Translations under genes and position numbers: made by a program
Shown: positions 13,966-21,653 of the stretch, one piece after another
Position numbering within the stretch: the first letter of the stretch is position 1
Layout: each line of letters begins with the position of its first letter
The notes under the pieces: generated by a model
Database searches by the model: none
Told to the model about the DNA's origin: nothing
Seen by the model: the letters and a program-made list of their open reading frames with translations, nothing else
NCBI GenBank assembly: GCA_964640125.1
Contig: CAZXGG010000056.1
Span: 1 to 23,180, forward strand
DNA from: G020353115 sp964640125
GTDB lineage: Bacteria > Bacteroidota > Bacteroidia > Bacteroidales > VadinHA17
Direction: 5' to 3'
Length of the DNA stretch: 23,180 bases

Positions 13966-14982
13966 TTATTCGTGGGTGAGTCTGTTCCAGGTTTCAAATA
14001 CCGTCCAGACATTTTCCGGTTTGGCTCCCGGTCCAAACTCACACTGTGCGATCACTCCTCCCTTCTTGTAGAACAATTGAAACAATTGATAAACAGCATG
14101 CTCAATCTCTTCCTGACTGCAATCCGGAAGCATATGCTGACGGTCTATTTCACCCCAGAATGTGAGTTTACCGCTATGTTTTTCGGCCAACTCCTGGATA
14201 TTCATACAGAATAATTGCGAATTCAATGCGTCAATTCCAAGCTCGATGAGGTCAGGGATTATCTCACTGATTGCTCCGTCGGAATGCATGAATACATATT
14301 TTCCATACTGTTTTGCAATTTCAACATACTCTTTGTACATCGGCTTGAAATATTTTCGGAAGATGTCAGGAGAAGTGATCAAGCCATGTTGCGTTCCCCA
14401 ATCATCCATCAGATAAATTGCATCCACGGGCGTTTCTGCCCACGATTCTACCTCTTTGCAGTAGTGCTGATGGATGACATTCAACAGTTCTTTCAATCCC
14501 GGGGGTTCCACAGCCAGGTCCATGAATGCCAATTCCATTGTTCTTATGAATTGAAACCGTTCAAAGGGACGCTGAAAATTTCCTGCCAGGGTAAACTGGT
14601 CCGTGTATTTGCAAAACCGTTTGATTTCTTCAACATCAAGGGTCAGAATAGTTTCTGGAGTTTTCAAATCATGGTAATGCATCGGATCTGCAATGAGTGG
14701 TTTCTGAACAACACCCATCAACCCTTCATGAATGTTTTTGAACTCACAACCCCATTCATCCACGTAATACCCCGATTTATATTTATTTCCAGATATCACA
14801 GGTGGCTTTCTATAGTAAACCGGTGTCTGCACAACATCATCGGGAAATGTCATTCGTAATCGTTGGGTAAAATCCGGATAATGATCATCCGCCCAGGGAA
14901 GAATCCAGATCTGTCGTGGGATTCGTTCAGGCGAATCAAATTCCAGCGTTTTTTGTACCAGGGTTTTGCGGGATGTGCTCAT
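13966..14982 (-). CDS. Uroporphyrinogen decarboxylase (URO-D) family protein, putative corrinoid-linked methyltransferase
   Basis: A 338-residue TIM-barrel protein of the URO-D superfamily, which includes HemE and the cobalamin-dependent methyltransferases MtaA, MtbA and CmuA. C-terminal barrel landmarks are FMHSDGAISEI (231-241), FWGEIDRQHML (275-285) and AQCEFGPGAKPENV (312-325). In MtaA-type enzymes zinc is bound by HxC plus a distant Cys. Here His233 and Cys314 are kept, but the middle position is Asp235 (HSD). It is unlikely to be HemE: no other haem genes are nearby, and the sequence resembles the catabolic subfamily. It lies 13 bases before the ROK kinase start and 74 bases after the Gfo/Idh stop, on the same strand as the corrinoid protein at 9871. 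Methyl transfer from or to that protein is an inference from context. Confidence 0.85.
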   Translation of the reverse strand: MSTSRKTLVQKTLEFDSPERIPRQIWILPWADDHYPDFTQRLRMTFPDDVVQTPVYYRKPPVISGNKYKSGYYVDEWGCEFKNIHEGLMGVVQKPLIADPMHYHDLKTPETILTLDVEEIKRFCKYTDQFTLAGNFQRPFERFQFIRTMELAFMDLAVEPPGLKELLNVIHQHYCKEVESWAETPVDAIYLMDDWGTQHGLITSPDIFRKYFKPMYKEYVEIAKQYGKYVFMHSDGAISEIIPDLIELGIDALNSQLFCMNIQELAEKHSGKLTFWGEIDRQHMLPDCSQEEIEHAVYQLFQLFYKKGGVIAQCEFGPGAKPENVWTVFETWNRLTHE

Positions 14983-15056
14983 TCTTAATTTGTGATGCGC
15001 TAACTTTAAGGATGACGATATGAGTATTCCTGAATAATTCCGTATTACTAATTTTA

Positions 15057-16286
15057 TTAGTTTCTTCTCCCTCCGGGAAAGTACACATAATTTCTCAAAT
15101 CGATTATTTTACCCGGAACAGCCCAGGGCAGGTTTGTCTCCGAAGGCAATCTGTTGTCCCGGTAACACGCATACAACTCTTCACCGAGACCATCGATCCA
15201 GAATCGTTCCTTTTGTTTATCCATCACCAGTCTATCGAAAGGGAAAGCAGCGATCTCTTCCACTGAATCCTGGACTCCATTAATACACAGAACCTGTGCA
15301 GTAGCGGCTTCCGGACCGCAAACCACCGGCCGGTCTTCCCTTACAGCTTTCATTGCTTCGTGAAGTTTAAGGAACTGATCATCGTCCTCCGGGGAACCAT
15401 AGTCTTTCTTCCTCCCCTCCCGTGTAGTAGCGACGATCCGGTCCTGTTCATCACCAAATGTAACGGTTCCATCTTCAAACTCCAGATGAAACATTGGGCC
15501 TCTTTCACAGGCGGTAACGTGTGATCCGTAAAACAAGATTTCCACACCACGGGCAGTGTATGCCCTGAACACACCGGTGTCGTAATTCTGAATGGGATAG
15601 GTTCGGTAACATTCACCCTGGATCCCGGCCGGTTGATCACTCTCATTCATTTCCCTGCCGAGCAGGAAGAAGAGGTTGTGTATGAAATGTGCCATCGCGT
15701 TTCCCAGGGGACTATCGAGAACCCACCGTTCTTTTTCATCCCTTAACTTTCCGGCCCATTCATTCCTTTCATAATAATCTTTCCCCCGGGGCCAGAAACA
15801 GAGTGATTTCATCCGTATGGGTTTACCATACAGTCCGGAAATAATATCCCTTTTTAACTCCTGGATCGCGTTGGAGTAGGACCACTGGTATCCAATCATA
15901 ACCCATCTGCCCGATTGCTTTCTCGCCAATAACAGTTCATCAATATCCTGTATCACAGTACCGAGTGGTTTATCGCACAATACGTTGCCTCCATTAATCA
16001 GGGCAATACAGGACTGTTCGATGTGATATTGCAATGGAGAAGAAATGACCACAAGGTCAGCGCTTCCTCCCTTGATGTAAAAATCCATAAGGGAGTTACA
16101 AATGGGAATCCTCCGTCTCTTTATCTCCCGGTATAATCCGGAGTTCGCGGCAAAAGGATCAACCACACCGCTCATCTCAATCTCTTCGTCACTGAAATGT
16201 TCAAACAGGTTCTTCAGGTAATAGAATCCGTACCCTCCGATTCCAACCATCAAAACGGATACGCTATTTCTTTTTTTATAGTCCAT
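15057..16286 (-). CDS. Gfo/Idh/MocA-family oxidoreductase
   Basis: A 409-residue NAD(P)-dependent oxidoreductase acting on sugars, cyclitols or their derivatives. The nucleotide-binding motif GIGGYG is at 15-20, and CDKPLG (104-109) corresponds to the family's EKP motif with Lys106. The C-terminal alpha/beta domain carries the substrate site (SPLGNAMAHFIHNL region). The length is slightly above the usual 330-390. The ATG follows the TGA of the GH38 gene with no base between, so the two are translationally coupled. Possible roles are oxidation of the released sugar, or redox-assisted glycosidic cleavage as in GH109/GH4-type chemistry. The latter is only a possibility. A small AT-rich hairpin (15047-15061) covers its stop codon. 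Confidence 0.9.
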   Translation of the reverse strand: MDYKKRNSVSVLMVGIGGYGFYYLKNLFEHFSDEEIEMSGVVDPFAANSGLYREIKRRRIPICNSLMDFYIKGGSADLVVISSPLQYHIEQSCIALINGGNVLCDKPLGTVIQDIDELLLARKQSGRWVMIGYQWSYSNAIQELKRDIISGLYGKPIRMKSLCFWPRGKDYYERNEWAGKLRDEKERWVLDSPLGNAMAHFIHNLFFLLGREMNESDQPAGIQGECYRTYPIQNYDTGVFRAYTARGVEILFYGSHVTACERGPMFHLEFEDGTVTFGDEQDRIVATTREGRKKDYGSPEDDDQFLKLHEAMKAVREDRPVVCGPEAATAQVLCINGVQDSVEEIAAFPFDRLVMDKQKERFWIDGLGEELYACYRDNRLPSETNLPWAVPGKIIDLRNYVYFPGGRRN

Positions 16287-18791
16287 TCAGGATTGGTTCA
16301 ATTCCCGTTCCAGCAAGTCGGTTTCAACTATGGTCCTGTTTTTAAGATCGATTGCAATGGTTTTTATTTCAAAGGGTCTCAGGACAACCGTGCTGGAAAA
16401 ATCCAATACAGGAATTTTTATTTCTGCTTTCCTCTCTTGCCCTGTTGGCTCAAACAATCGCATCACCAACCGCTCATTCTTTTGGCTCATTTTCAGTGCA
16501 GACAGTTGAATGGTTGGATCAGAGATAATCACTCCCTCAAGCAATTTTTCGCCCTTTCCTGTGGGGTAACAGCAGAGCCCGGGTGGTGGTTCGTTCCTGA
16601 CCAGGCTCTCCCTGTGGATTGATTCTCTCCGTACAGAGGAATTACCGGCTTGTATCCAGAACCGGAAGGATCGTTCGCCCTGGTCAATTCGTGGTTCGAA
16701 CCGGTCCTGGGGAGCAATGGGTTGATCTTGCTCTACCGGATGACCTGAATAGGCAGGAGACCGTAACATGGAGATCCTTATTTCCCCGTTATCATAGTCA
16801 AATCCATACGTAGTATCATTGATGACAGTGAGTACCATTTCCTCTGTCTGTGATTCCAAACCGATCCATCTTTGAGCTACAAGCTCTTCCCGGACCCGGT
16901 CAAACTCTTCCACTCCACAGGCGACCTGCCCAGAACATTTTGCGTTTTCCCAGCCCGTATTAAAAGAAATTTTCAGCATGCTGTCTTTCTCCATCCAGTA
17001 GATCCTTGCTTCTATTTCTATTTCGTTCCTATTCTGCGGTATCTTATACCGTATTGCAGCATACGATCCTGCAAAACCGAACAGTCCTTCAACTATGGTC
17101 CTTACCGGACCTTCCTCAATGATCCGGAGTGGCTGCAACCGCGTGGCATCCACACCGGCAAATGAAGCAGCCGACTGTGGTGTCAGCAGCTGAAATTCTC
17201 CCTTTATTTCCCGAAAGGACCGAACAGTCATACCCCAGGGATCCGCATTATCGCCGATCACCAGCAGCCGTCCTGATCCCGGTAACAAGGTCTGCTTTCC
17301 ATCAATCTCATAACTCTGAATCAAACCCGTTTCAGGATTGATCTCTATCTGTCCATTCGGCAGGCTGAAGCGAAACCGGTCAGTTACTTTTCCCTTTACC
17401 GCTGATACACGCGGTATCTTCTTCAAAAAACAGGAATACCGGTTCATGGATGATGCTTTGAGACGGGCGTTAAAAACAACCCGTTTTCGGTGGTCCTGAA
17501 CGATGTTGCTGCTCTCTTTTTCAACCTGAGAAGGAATGAGGTTTCCCTCCGGATCCATAATTTCCGGTACCTGCAGGTACTCTTCATCGAAGTTGGGTTC
17601 CTGTGCCTGGAATTCAAAAACCACCGTTTCATCGACATCAAAAGGATGGTGATTAAAAAACAACAGCGGAAATTCATCCTGTTTTGCCTCCGGCTGACCG
17701 GAAAGGCTTGTCATAAATGCTTTTGTCCGCAAACGTTCAAGGATCTCCATCCCATGGTGCAGCCGTCGGATGGCATATTCTTCCACTTCCGGTATGGATG
17801 ATCCGGGAAGGATATCGTGGAACTGGCAAAAAAGCAGGTCTTCCAGTGCTTCCGATAATGACTTTCCGGGATATTCCATCATTCCCTGCAGGTGAGTCAG
17901 GGTACAAATTTTCTCTGTAAGGAAGAAGAGATTTTCCAGCTGCCTGTATCTCTTTTTAACCAGTTGCATCGAGGTATAACATCCAACAGCAAATGGATTA
18001 ATGCTCCTTTCCACTCTCACGAATTTCTTTCCTTCCTTCTCCAGTAAATGAAAATACTCTTCCGGGGTTCCGTGGCAGATGGTTCTCTCTTTTGTCTTTT
18101 TCTGCAATTCGGAGATCTGCTCAAGGTCTTCCCGTGAGGGTCCCCCACCGTGATTTCCAATTCCCCAGAGAAGCAGTCCGTTCTTCCTGCTACTATTCTG
18201 TGTCAGCCACTTCCTGATTTTATCGACAGCCTGACCTTTGCTTGAGTTATAGTGATCATAAGGGCGGTGAGCTAATATCTCAGAGCCATCGTATCCCACC
18301 CATTTGAAATCAAGATCGGGCAGATCAAAAAAATGATGATCGGGCCGGCAAAACAGATAGGAAGAGTAGCCCGATTTTTTCATTACCTGAACCAACCCGC
18401 GGGAATGACCAAACGGATCAAAATTTACAGCGGTTTTGGGTTCAACCCCAAATCTATCCATGAAGTATTTTTTTCCAACCACGATTTGCCGGATCAATGC
18501 TTCTCCGGAGGGCATATTGCAATCGGGTTGAAGGTACCAGCCGCCGATGATCTTCCAGCTTCCTTCGGTTACCAGCGTCCTGATCTCTTCAAACAGTTCC
18601 GGCTCATACTCCTCAACGTACTGATAGAGGAGTGCTTCGTTGTGGCAGAAAACGAATCCCTCATACTCCCGGCAGAATTTTGCCGCAATCCGGAAGGTGG
18701 ATAGTGTTTCTGCCAGGCCTTCCTCCCATTCCCATAACCACACGGGATCCAGGTGGGCATTGCAAACAAGGATAAGCGTTTTTTCTGTCAT
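16287..18791 (-). CDS. Glycoside hydrolase family 38 alpha-mannosidase
   Basis: An 834-residue retaining, zinc-dependent alpha-mannosidase of the GH38 class. The zinc and catalytic residues are all visible: His13 and Asp15 in NAHLDPVW, the nucleophile Asp125 in NFDPFGHS, and His325 in FHDILPGSS. The N-terminal catalytic (beta/alpha)7 domain (1-280) is followed by the three-helix mid domain (about 280-370) and the beta-sandwich C-terminus. There is no signal peptide, so it acts in the cytoplasm on imported oligosaccharides. Its ATG overlaps the stop of the upstream six-hairpin glycosidase by 4 bases (ATGA), and its own TGA directly abuts the Gfo/Idh ATG, so the three form one operon. Exact linkage (alpha-1,2/1,3/1,6-mannose or a mannosylglycerate-type substrate) is not decided. 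Confidence 0.95.
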   Translation of the reverse strand: MTEKTLILVCNAHLDPVWLWEWEEGLAETLSTFRIAAKFCREYEGFVFCHNEALLYQYVEEYEPELFEEIRTLVTEGSWKIIGGWYLQPDCNMPSGEALIRQIVVGKKYFMDRFGVEPKTAVNFDPFGHSRGLVQVMKKSGYSSYLFCRPDHHFFDLPDLDFKWVGYDGSEILAHRPYDHYNSSKGQAVDKIRKWLTQNSSRKNGLLLWGIGNHGGGPSREDLEQISELQKKTKERTICHGTPEEYFHLLEKEGKKFVRVERSINPFAVGCYTSMQLVKKRYRQLENLFFLTEKICTLTHLQGMMEYPGKSLSEALEDLLFCQFHDILPGSSIPEVEEYAIRRLHHGMEILERLRTKAFMTSLSGQPEAKQDEFPLLFFNHHPFDVDETVVFEFQAQEPNFDEEYLQVPEIMDPEGNLIPSQVEKESSNIVQDHRKRVVFNARLKASSMNRYSCFLKKIPRVSAVKGKVTDRFRFSLPNGQIEINPETGLIQSYEIDGKQTLLPGSGRLLVIGDNADPWGMTVRSFREIKGEFQLLTPQSAASFAGVDATRLQPLRIIEEGPVRTIVEGLFGFAGSYAAIRYKIPQNRNEIEIEARIYWMEKDSMLKISFNTGWENAKCSGQVACGVEEFDRVREELVAQRWIGLESQTEEMVLTVINDTTYGFDYDNGEIRISMLRSPAYSGHPVEQDQPIAPQDRFEPRIDQGERSFRFWIQAGNSSVRRESIHRESLVRNEPPPGLCCYPTGKGEKLLEGVIISDPTIQLSALKMSQKNERLVMRLFEPTGQERKAEIKIPVLDFSSTVVLRPFEIKTIAIDLKNRTIVETDLLERELNQS

Positions 18792-20797
18792 ATTTTCACT
18801 TCAATATAAATATCACGATCTTCTATTGCAAATAATGCATTTGCCTTACTACTTTCTATAATTTTTACATTTGATTTGAACTCCGGGACAGCAATTTTTT
18901 CCTCAACTATTTGAAGATACAATTTCCTCCCACGAAAAGGGAATGAGGCTTCAATTCTTTCCATTCCCGTTAACAATTTAGGGGTCAATCGTATTTGATT
19001 ATGTTCCGGCCGTAGTCCCAATATGTGGTATACAAACAGTGAAATCATTTCTGCCCAGGTCCATGGTGGGATTCCTACTTGTGGAAATGGAGGTGAAATG
19101 CGTTCACCATAATATTCAAACCATGTGCCAGCTCTGCCCCCTGGTAAAGTATATAACCAGTTAAGAATTCTCCAAACCTGATCATATTGTTTCATTTCTG
19201 CATACGCCCTGGCGATAAATAGTGATGGGAATGGCCAGGAACCAGGTGAATCTGGTTCTGAGCTGACATGATAACGTCCATATCCTCCATCGCTCCAATC
19301 CTGGTTCCACAATTGTTCCAGATCTCGCATTGTAGAAAGTGCGATGGGGGAATCTTCCTGAATCAATCCATATACAATTGGGAGTGCTGTGGAACTGTCG
19401 GGATTCAAAAAATGATCACCTTTTCTTGCGAGAGGTACTTCCTGTGGAAGTCCGGCTTCATTAAGAGGAACAATGCTTTCTTGTAATGAACCATCGTTAC
19501 TTCTTCTTTTAATCAATTTACCCTCATGGATTAAACCAAACCCATCTTTATCCAGCAAAGCATTTCTTATCCTTTCCGATTCCCTTTTCCAATAGGTCTC
19601 TTTATCCTTCATATTTATTATGCCGGCCAGGTTTGATACCGAATTTAGACCTATTGAAACAAATAGTTGAGGGGTAAGTTCTATTCCAGGAAGAATGCCA
19701 TGCAAACGATGACGTTCCCAATATTCTCTGGTAGTTGAAAGAAGTCCAGATTCAGGGTGACAGAAATCCTGTTTTAATGGGAATTCAGCTACTGAAATGA
19801 TTTTACTCCAATAATCCCGAATGATCTTTTTATCACCTGTCCATAAGTAATATTGTTCAAGTGCATACAATAATTCACCATTCTGATCAAGTTCTACTTC
19901 ATCATAGGAGCGTGTAAGGCTGGAATCGACAGGATCTCCGTCTTCACCTACAAAATCATTCAGGAGTCTTTCTAAAAGCTTTTTTGCTATTCCGGAATGT
20001 CCGCTAAAAGTCAGACCGAGGACCATCATAGAATGGTCTCTGACCCATTCCCGGTTGTACTGCCAGATACTAGCATCCATTACTGCATTTTCTGAAATTA
20101 CTGCAGGCATCTGAAAACATGATGCTTTGAATAACTCATCAGGAATTTGAGAATGAAATTGAATTGAGACTTTATCTTTCCAATATTCCTGGCTTTCATT
20201 TATTTCGGATTCAACACTTTGACTAATGACTGGATTCTCCCCTAGCTTGATTTCATAAAGTAAAAACCAATCTGTGCTTTCGCCAGGATTTAAAATAATG
20301 TTACGTTCTTTGGTCATTTCCGGAGGTCCGGTATGACAATATGCATTTACTTGTCGAATTGACTTACTAACTATTTCTATCCTTCTCACCAGCTGATAAT
20401 CAGTCTCATTTCTGCAGTAGAACCATTCTGACAATTTGAATGCTGGTGTTTCCCATGATACCCTTACTTTTGGATATTTACAATCGAAACACCAGGATGC
20501 ATCCACAGTCTCCCAAGGAGGTATATATTCCTGACCATCTGAAGTTATTCTGATCATCGAATATTCAAGTCCTGAATCATGATCAAAAAGAATTGAATTA
20601 CGTTTTTTTCCTAGCTTTTCAGGATTCAGAAAGAATAATCCAACAGGAGTCCCCTTACCTTCTGGACAGATTTGTACTACGGCTTGAATTTTCCCATTAC
20701 CCAGAAAAAAATAACTAACTCCTTCTAATCTGGTTCTGACGTCAGGATGACCCTTATTGGGATCTTCATCATAAAAATGTTCTTCTGCATTTATCAT
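18788..20797 (-). CDS. Six-hairpin (alpha/alpha) glycosidase-like protein
   Basis: A 669-residue protein with an N-terminal beta-rich region (about 1-215) and a C-terminal (alpha/alpha)6 barrel (about 220-620), the layout of amylo-alpha-1,6-glucosidase, GH15, GH63 and GH78-type enzymes. Candidate catalytic-region motifs are YNREWVRDHSMM, SYDEVELDQNGELLYAL and the late WFEYYGERISPPFPQVGIPPWTWAE. No signal peptide is present, so it is probably cytoplasmic. It shares a 4-base ATGA overlap with the GH38 gene downstream and is likely to act on the same glycan. I cannot assign the GH family. Base composition differs from its neighbours: sampled 60-base lines are 30-38% GC against about 48% in a sampled line of the GH38 gene. 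This could mean a separate origin. Confidence 0.8.
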   Translation of the reverse strand: MINAEEHFYDEDPNKGHPDVRTRLEGVSYFFLGNGKIQAVVQICPEGKGTPVGLFFLNPEKLGKKRNSILFDHDSGLEYSMIRITSDGQEYIPPWETVDASWCFDCKYPKVRVSWETPAFKLSEWFYCRNETDYQLVRRIEIVSKSIRQVNAYCHTGPPEMTKERNIILNPGESTDWFLLYEIKLGENPVISQSVESEINESQEYWKDKVSIQFHSQIPDELFKASCFQMPAVISENAVMDASIWQYNREWVRDHSMMVLGLTFSGHSGIAKKLLERLLNDFVGEDGDPVDSSLTRSYDEVELDQNGELLYALEQYYLWTGDKKIIRDYWSKIISVAEFPLKQDFCHPESGLLSTTREYWERHRLHGILPGIELTPQLFVSIGLNSVSNLAGIINMKDKETYWKRESERIRNALLDKDGFGLIHEGKLIKRRSNDGSLQESIVPLNEAGLPQEVPLARKGDHFLNPDSSTALPIVYGLIQEDSPIALSTMRDLEQLWNQDWSDGGYGRYHVSSEPDSPGSWPFPSLFIARAYAEMKQYDQVWRILNWLYTLPGGRAGTWFEYYGERISPPFPQVGIPPWTWAEMISLFVYHILGLRPEHNQIRLTPKLLTGMERIEASFPFRGRKLYLQIVEEKIAVPEFKSNVKIIESSKANALFAIEDRDIYIEVKI

Positions 20798-20843
20798 AAT
20801 GGTGCTTCAATTTTTAATTCTGATAATTCGTAATCTATCTATT

Positions 20844-20884
20844 CCCCCGCTCACAAACTCCGTATGTTCATCCCCCCGCTCACT
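20844..20884. repeat. Short direct repeat spanning the SDR stop codon
   Basis: CCCCCGCTCAC occurs at 20844-20854 and again within 20871-20884, 28 bases later. One copy codes VSGG near the SDR C-terminus and the other overlaps its stop codon, suggesting a small tandem duplication that set the present end of the gene. Confidence 0.5.
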
Positions 20885-21648
20885 TCGAAAACCATTCCGG
20901 TGGAATAGTCAAAATGTCCTGCACCTATAGCTGCGATGGTTTTCGCAACATCATCGGGAAGTCCCCACCGGTCCTGTGGGATTAACCCATCAGCGATCAT
21001 GCTGTCATACTTCTCCTTTACCGGAGCTGTCATATCGGTCTGTATGATCCCGGGTCTTACCTCAAAAACGCCGATGCCCATTTTTGAGAGCCGGTCGGCA
21101 AATAGCTGGCTTGCCATACTCAACCCGGCTTTGGATATACAATACTCCCCCCTGTTCACTGAAGACATCACGGCTGAAACAGAGGTGATGAACACGATCC
21201 TTGGATGATAGGAGTCAATCTTCCCCTGCAACCCGATCATGATATTGACCACCCGTTGTGTGAAAAAGAAGGATCCCCTTAGGTTTATTCCCATGACCCG
21301 GTCATAACTTTCCGGTGTGGTTTCAAGCAGATCCATGCGTATTACCGGGGAAACTCCGGCATTATTCACAAGCATATCAATCCGGTTAAAATCCTTCATG
21401 ATGCTGTCTATCACTTCCTGTTGGCTTTCTATATCAGCTACATCCAGTGTATAGGATCTGAAATCCACTCCATACCGGGCAATGTCAGAATCAAGTGCTG
21501 CTCTATCTATTGAAGTTCCCGGAGAATTTATTGTCCGGGATATTCCCGCAATAGCATATCCTGCTTCTGCAAGACGAATAGCTGTTGCTTTCCCAATTCC
21601 CCGGCTTACGCCGGATACTATGGCTACCGGTTGTTCATTATTTCCCAT
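20851..21648 (-). CDS. Short-chain dehydrogenase/reductase (SDR family)
   Basis: A 265-residue classical SDR using NAD(P). Counted from the upstream TTG, the glycine-rich motif GVSRGIG is at 16-22, NNAG at 98-101, the catalytic serine at 159 (ITSVSA), and Tyr172 and Lys176 in YCISK. The C-terminal EVSGGMNI is typical of 3-oxoacyl-ACP reductase-like and sugar dehydrogenase SDRs. I start it at the ATG at 21648, five bases after the preceding flavoprotein stop. A TTG at 21657 would overlap that stop by four bases and add three residues. It is coupled to the OYE-type gene upstream and 53 bases from the glycosidase downstream. The substrate is not evident; sugar, sugar-acid or polyol oxidation would fit the context. 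Confidence 0.92.
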   Translation of the reverse strand: MGNNEQPVAIVSGVSRGIGKATAIRLAEAGYAIAGISRTINSPGTSIDRAALDSDIARYGVDFRSYTLDVADIESQQEVIDSIMKDFNRIDMLVNNAGVSPVIRMDLLETTPESYDRVMGINLRGSFFFTQRVVNIMIGLQGKIDSYHPRIVFITSVSAVMSSVNRGEYCISKAGLSMASQLFADRLSKMGIGVFEVRPGIIQTDMTAPVKEKYDSMIADGLIPQDRWGLPDDVAKTIAAIGAGHFDYSTGMVFEVSGGMNIRSL

Positions 21649-21653
21649 TGGTT

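Noticed and set aside
13966..14982. HemE, haem-synthesis uroporphyrinogen decarboxylase
   Set aside because: Context is catabolic and the C-terminal HSD and QCEFGPGAKPENV motifs resemble the methyltransferase-like subfamily rather than HemE.
15047..15061. Terminator at the end of the Gfo/Idh gene
   Set aside because: The perfect ACTAAT-AAA-ATTAGT hairpin is all A/T except one pair per arm, overlaps the stop codon and has no T-run; too weak to call.
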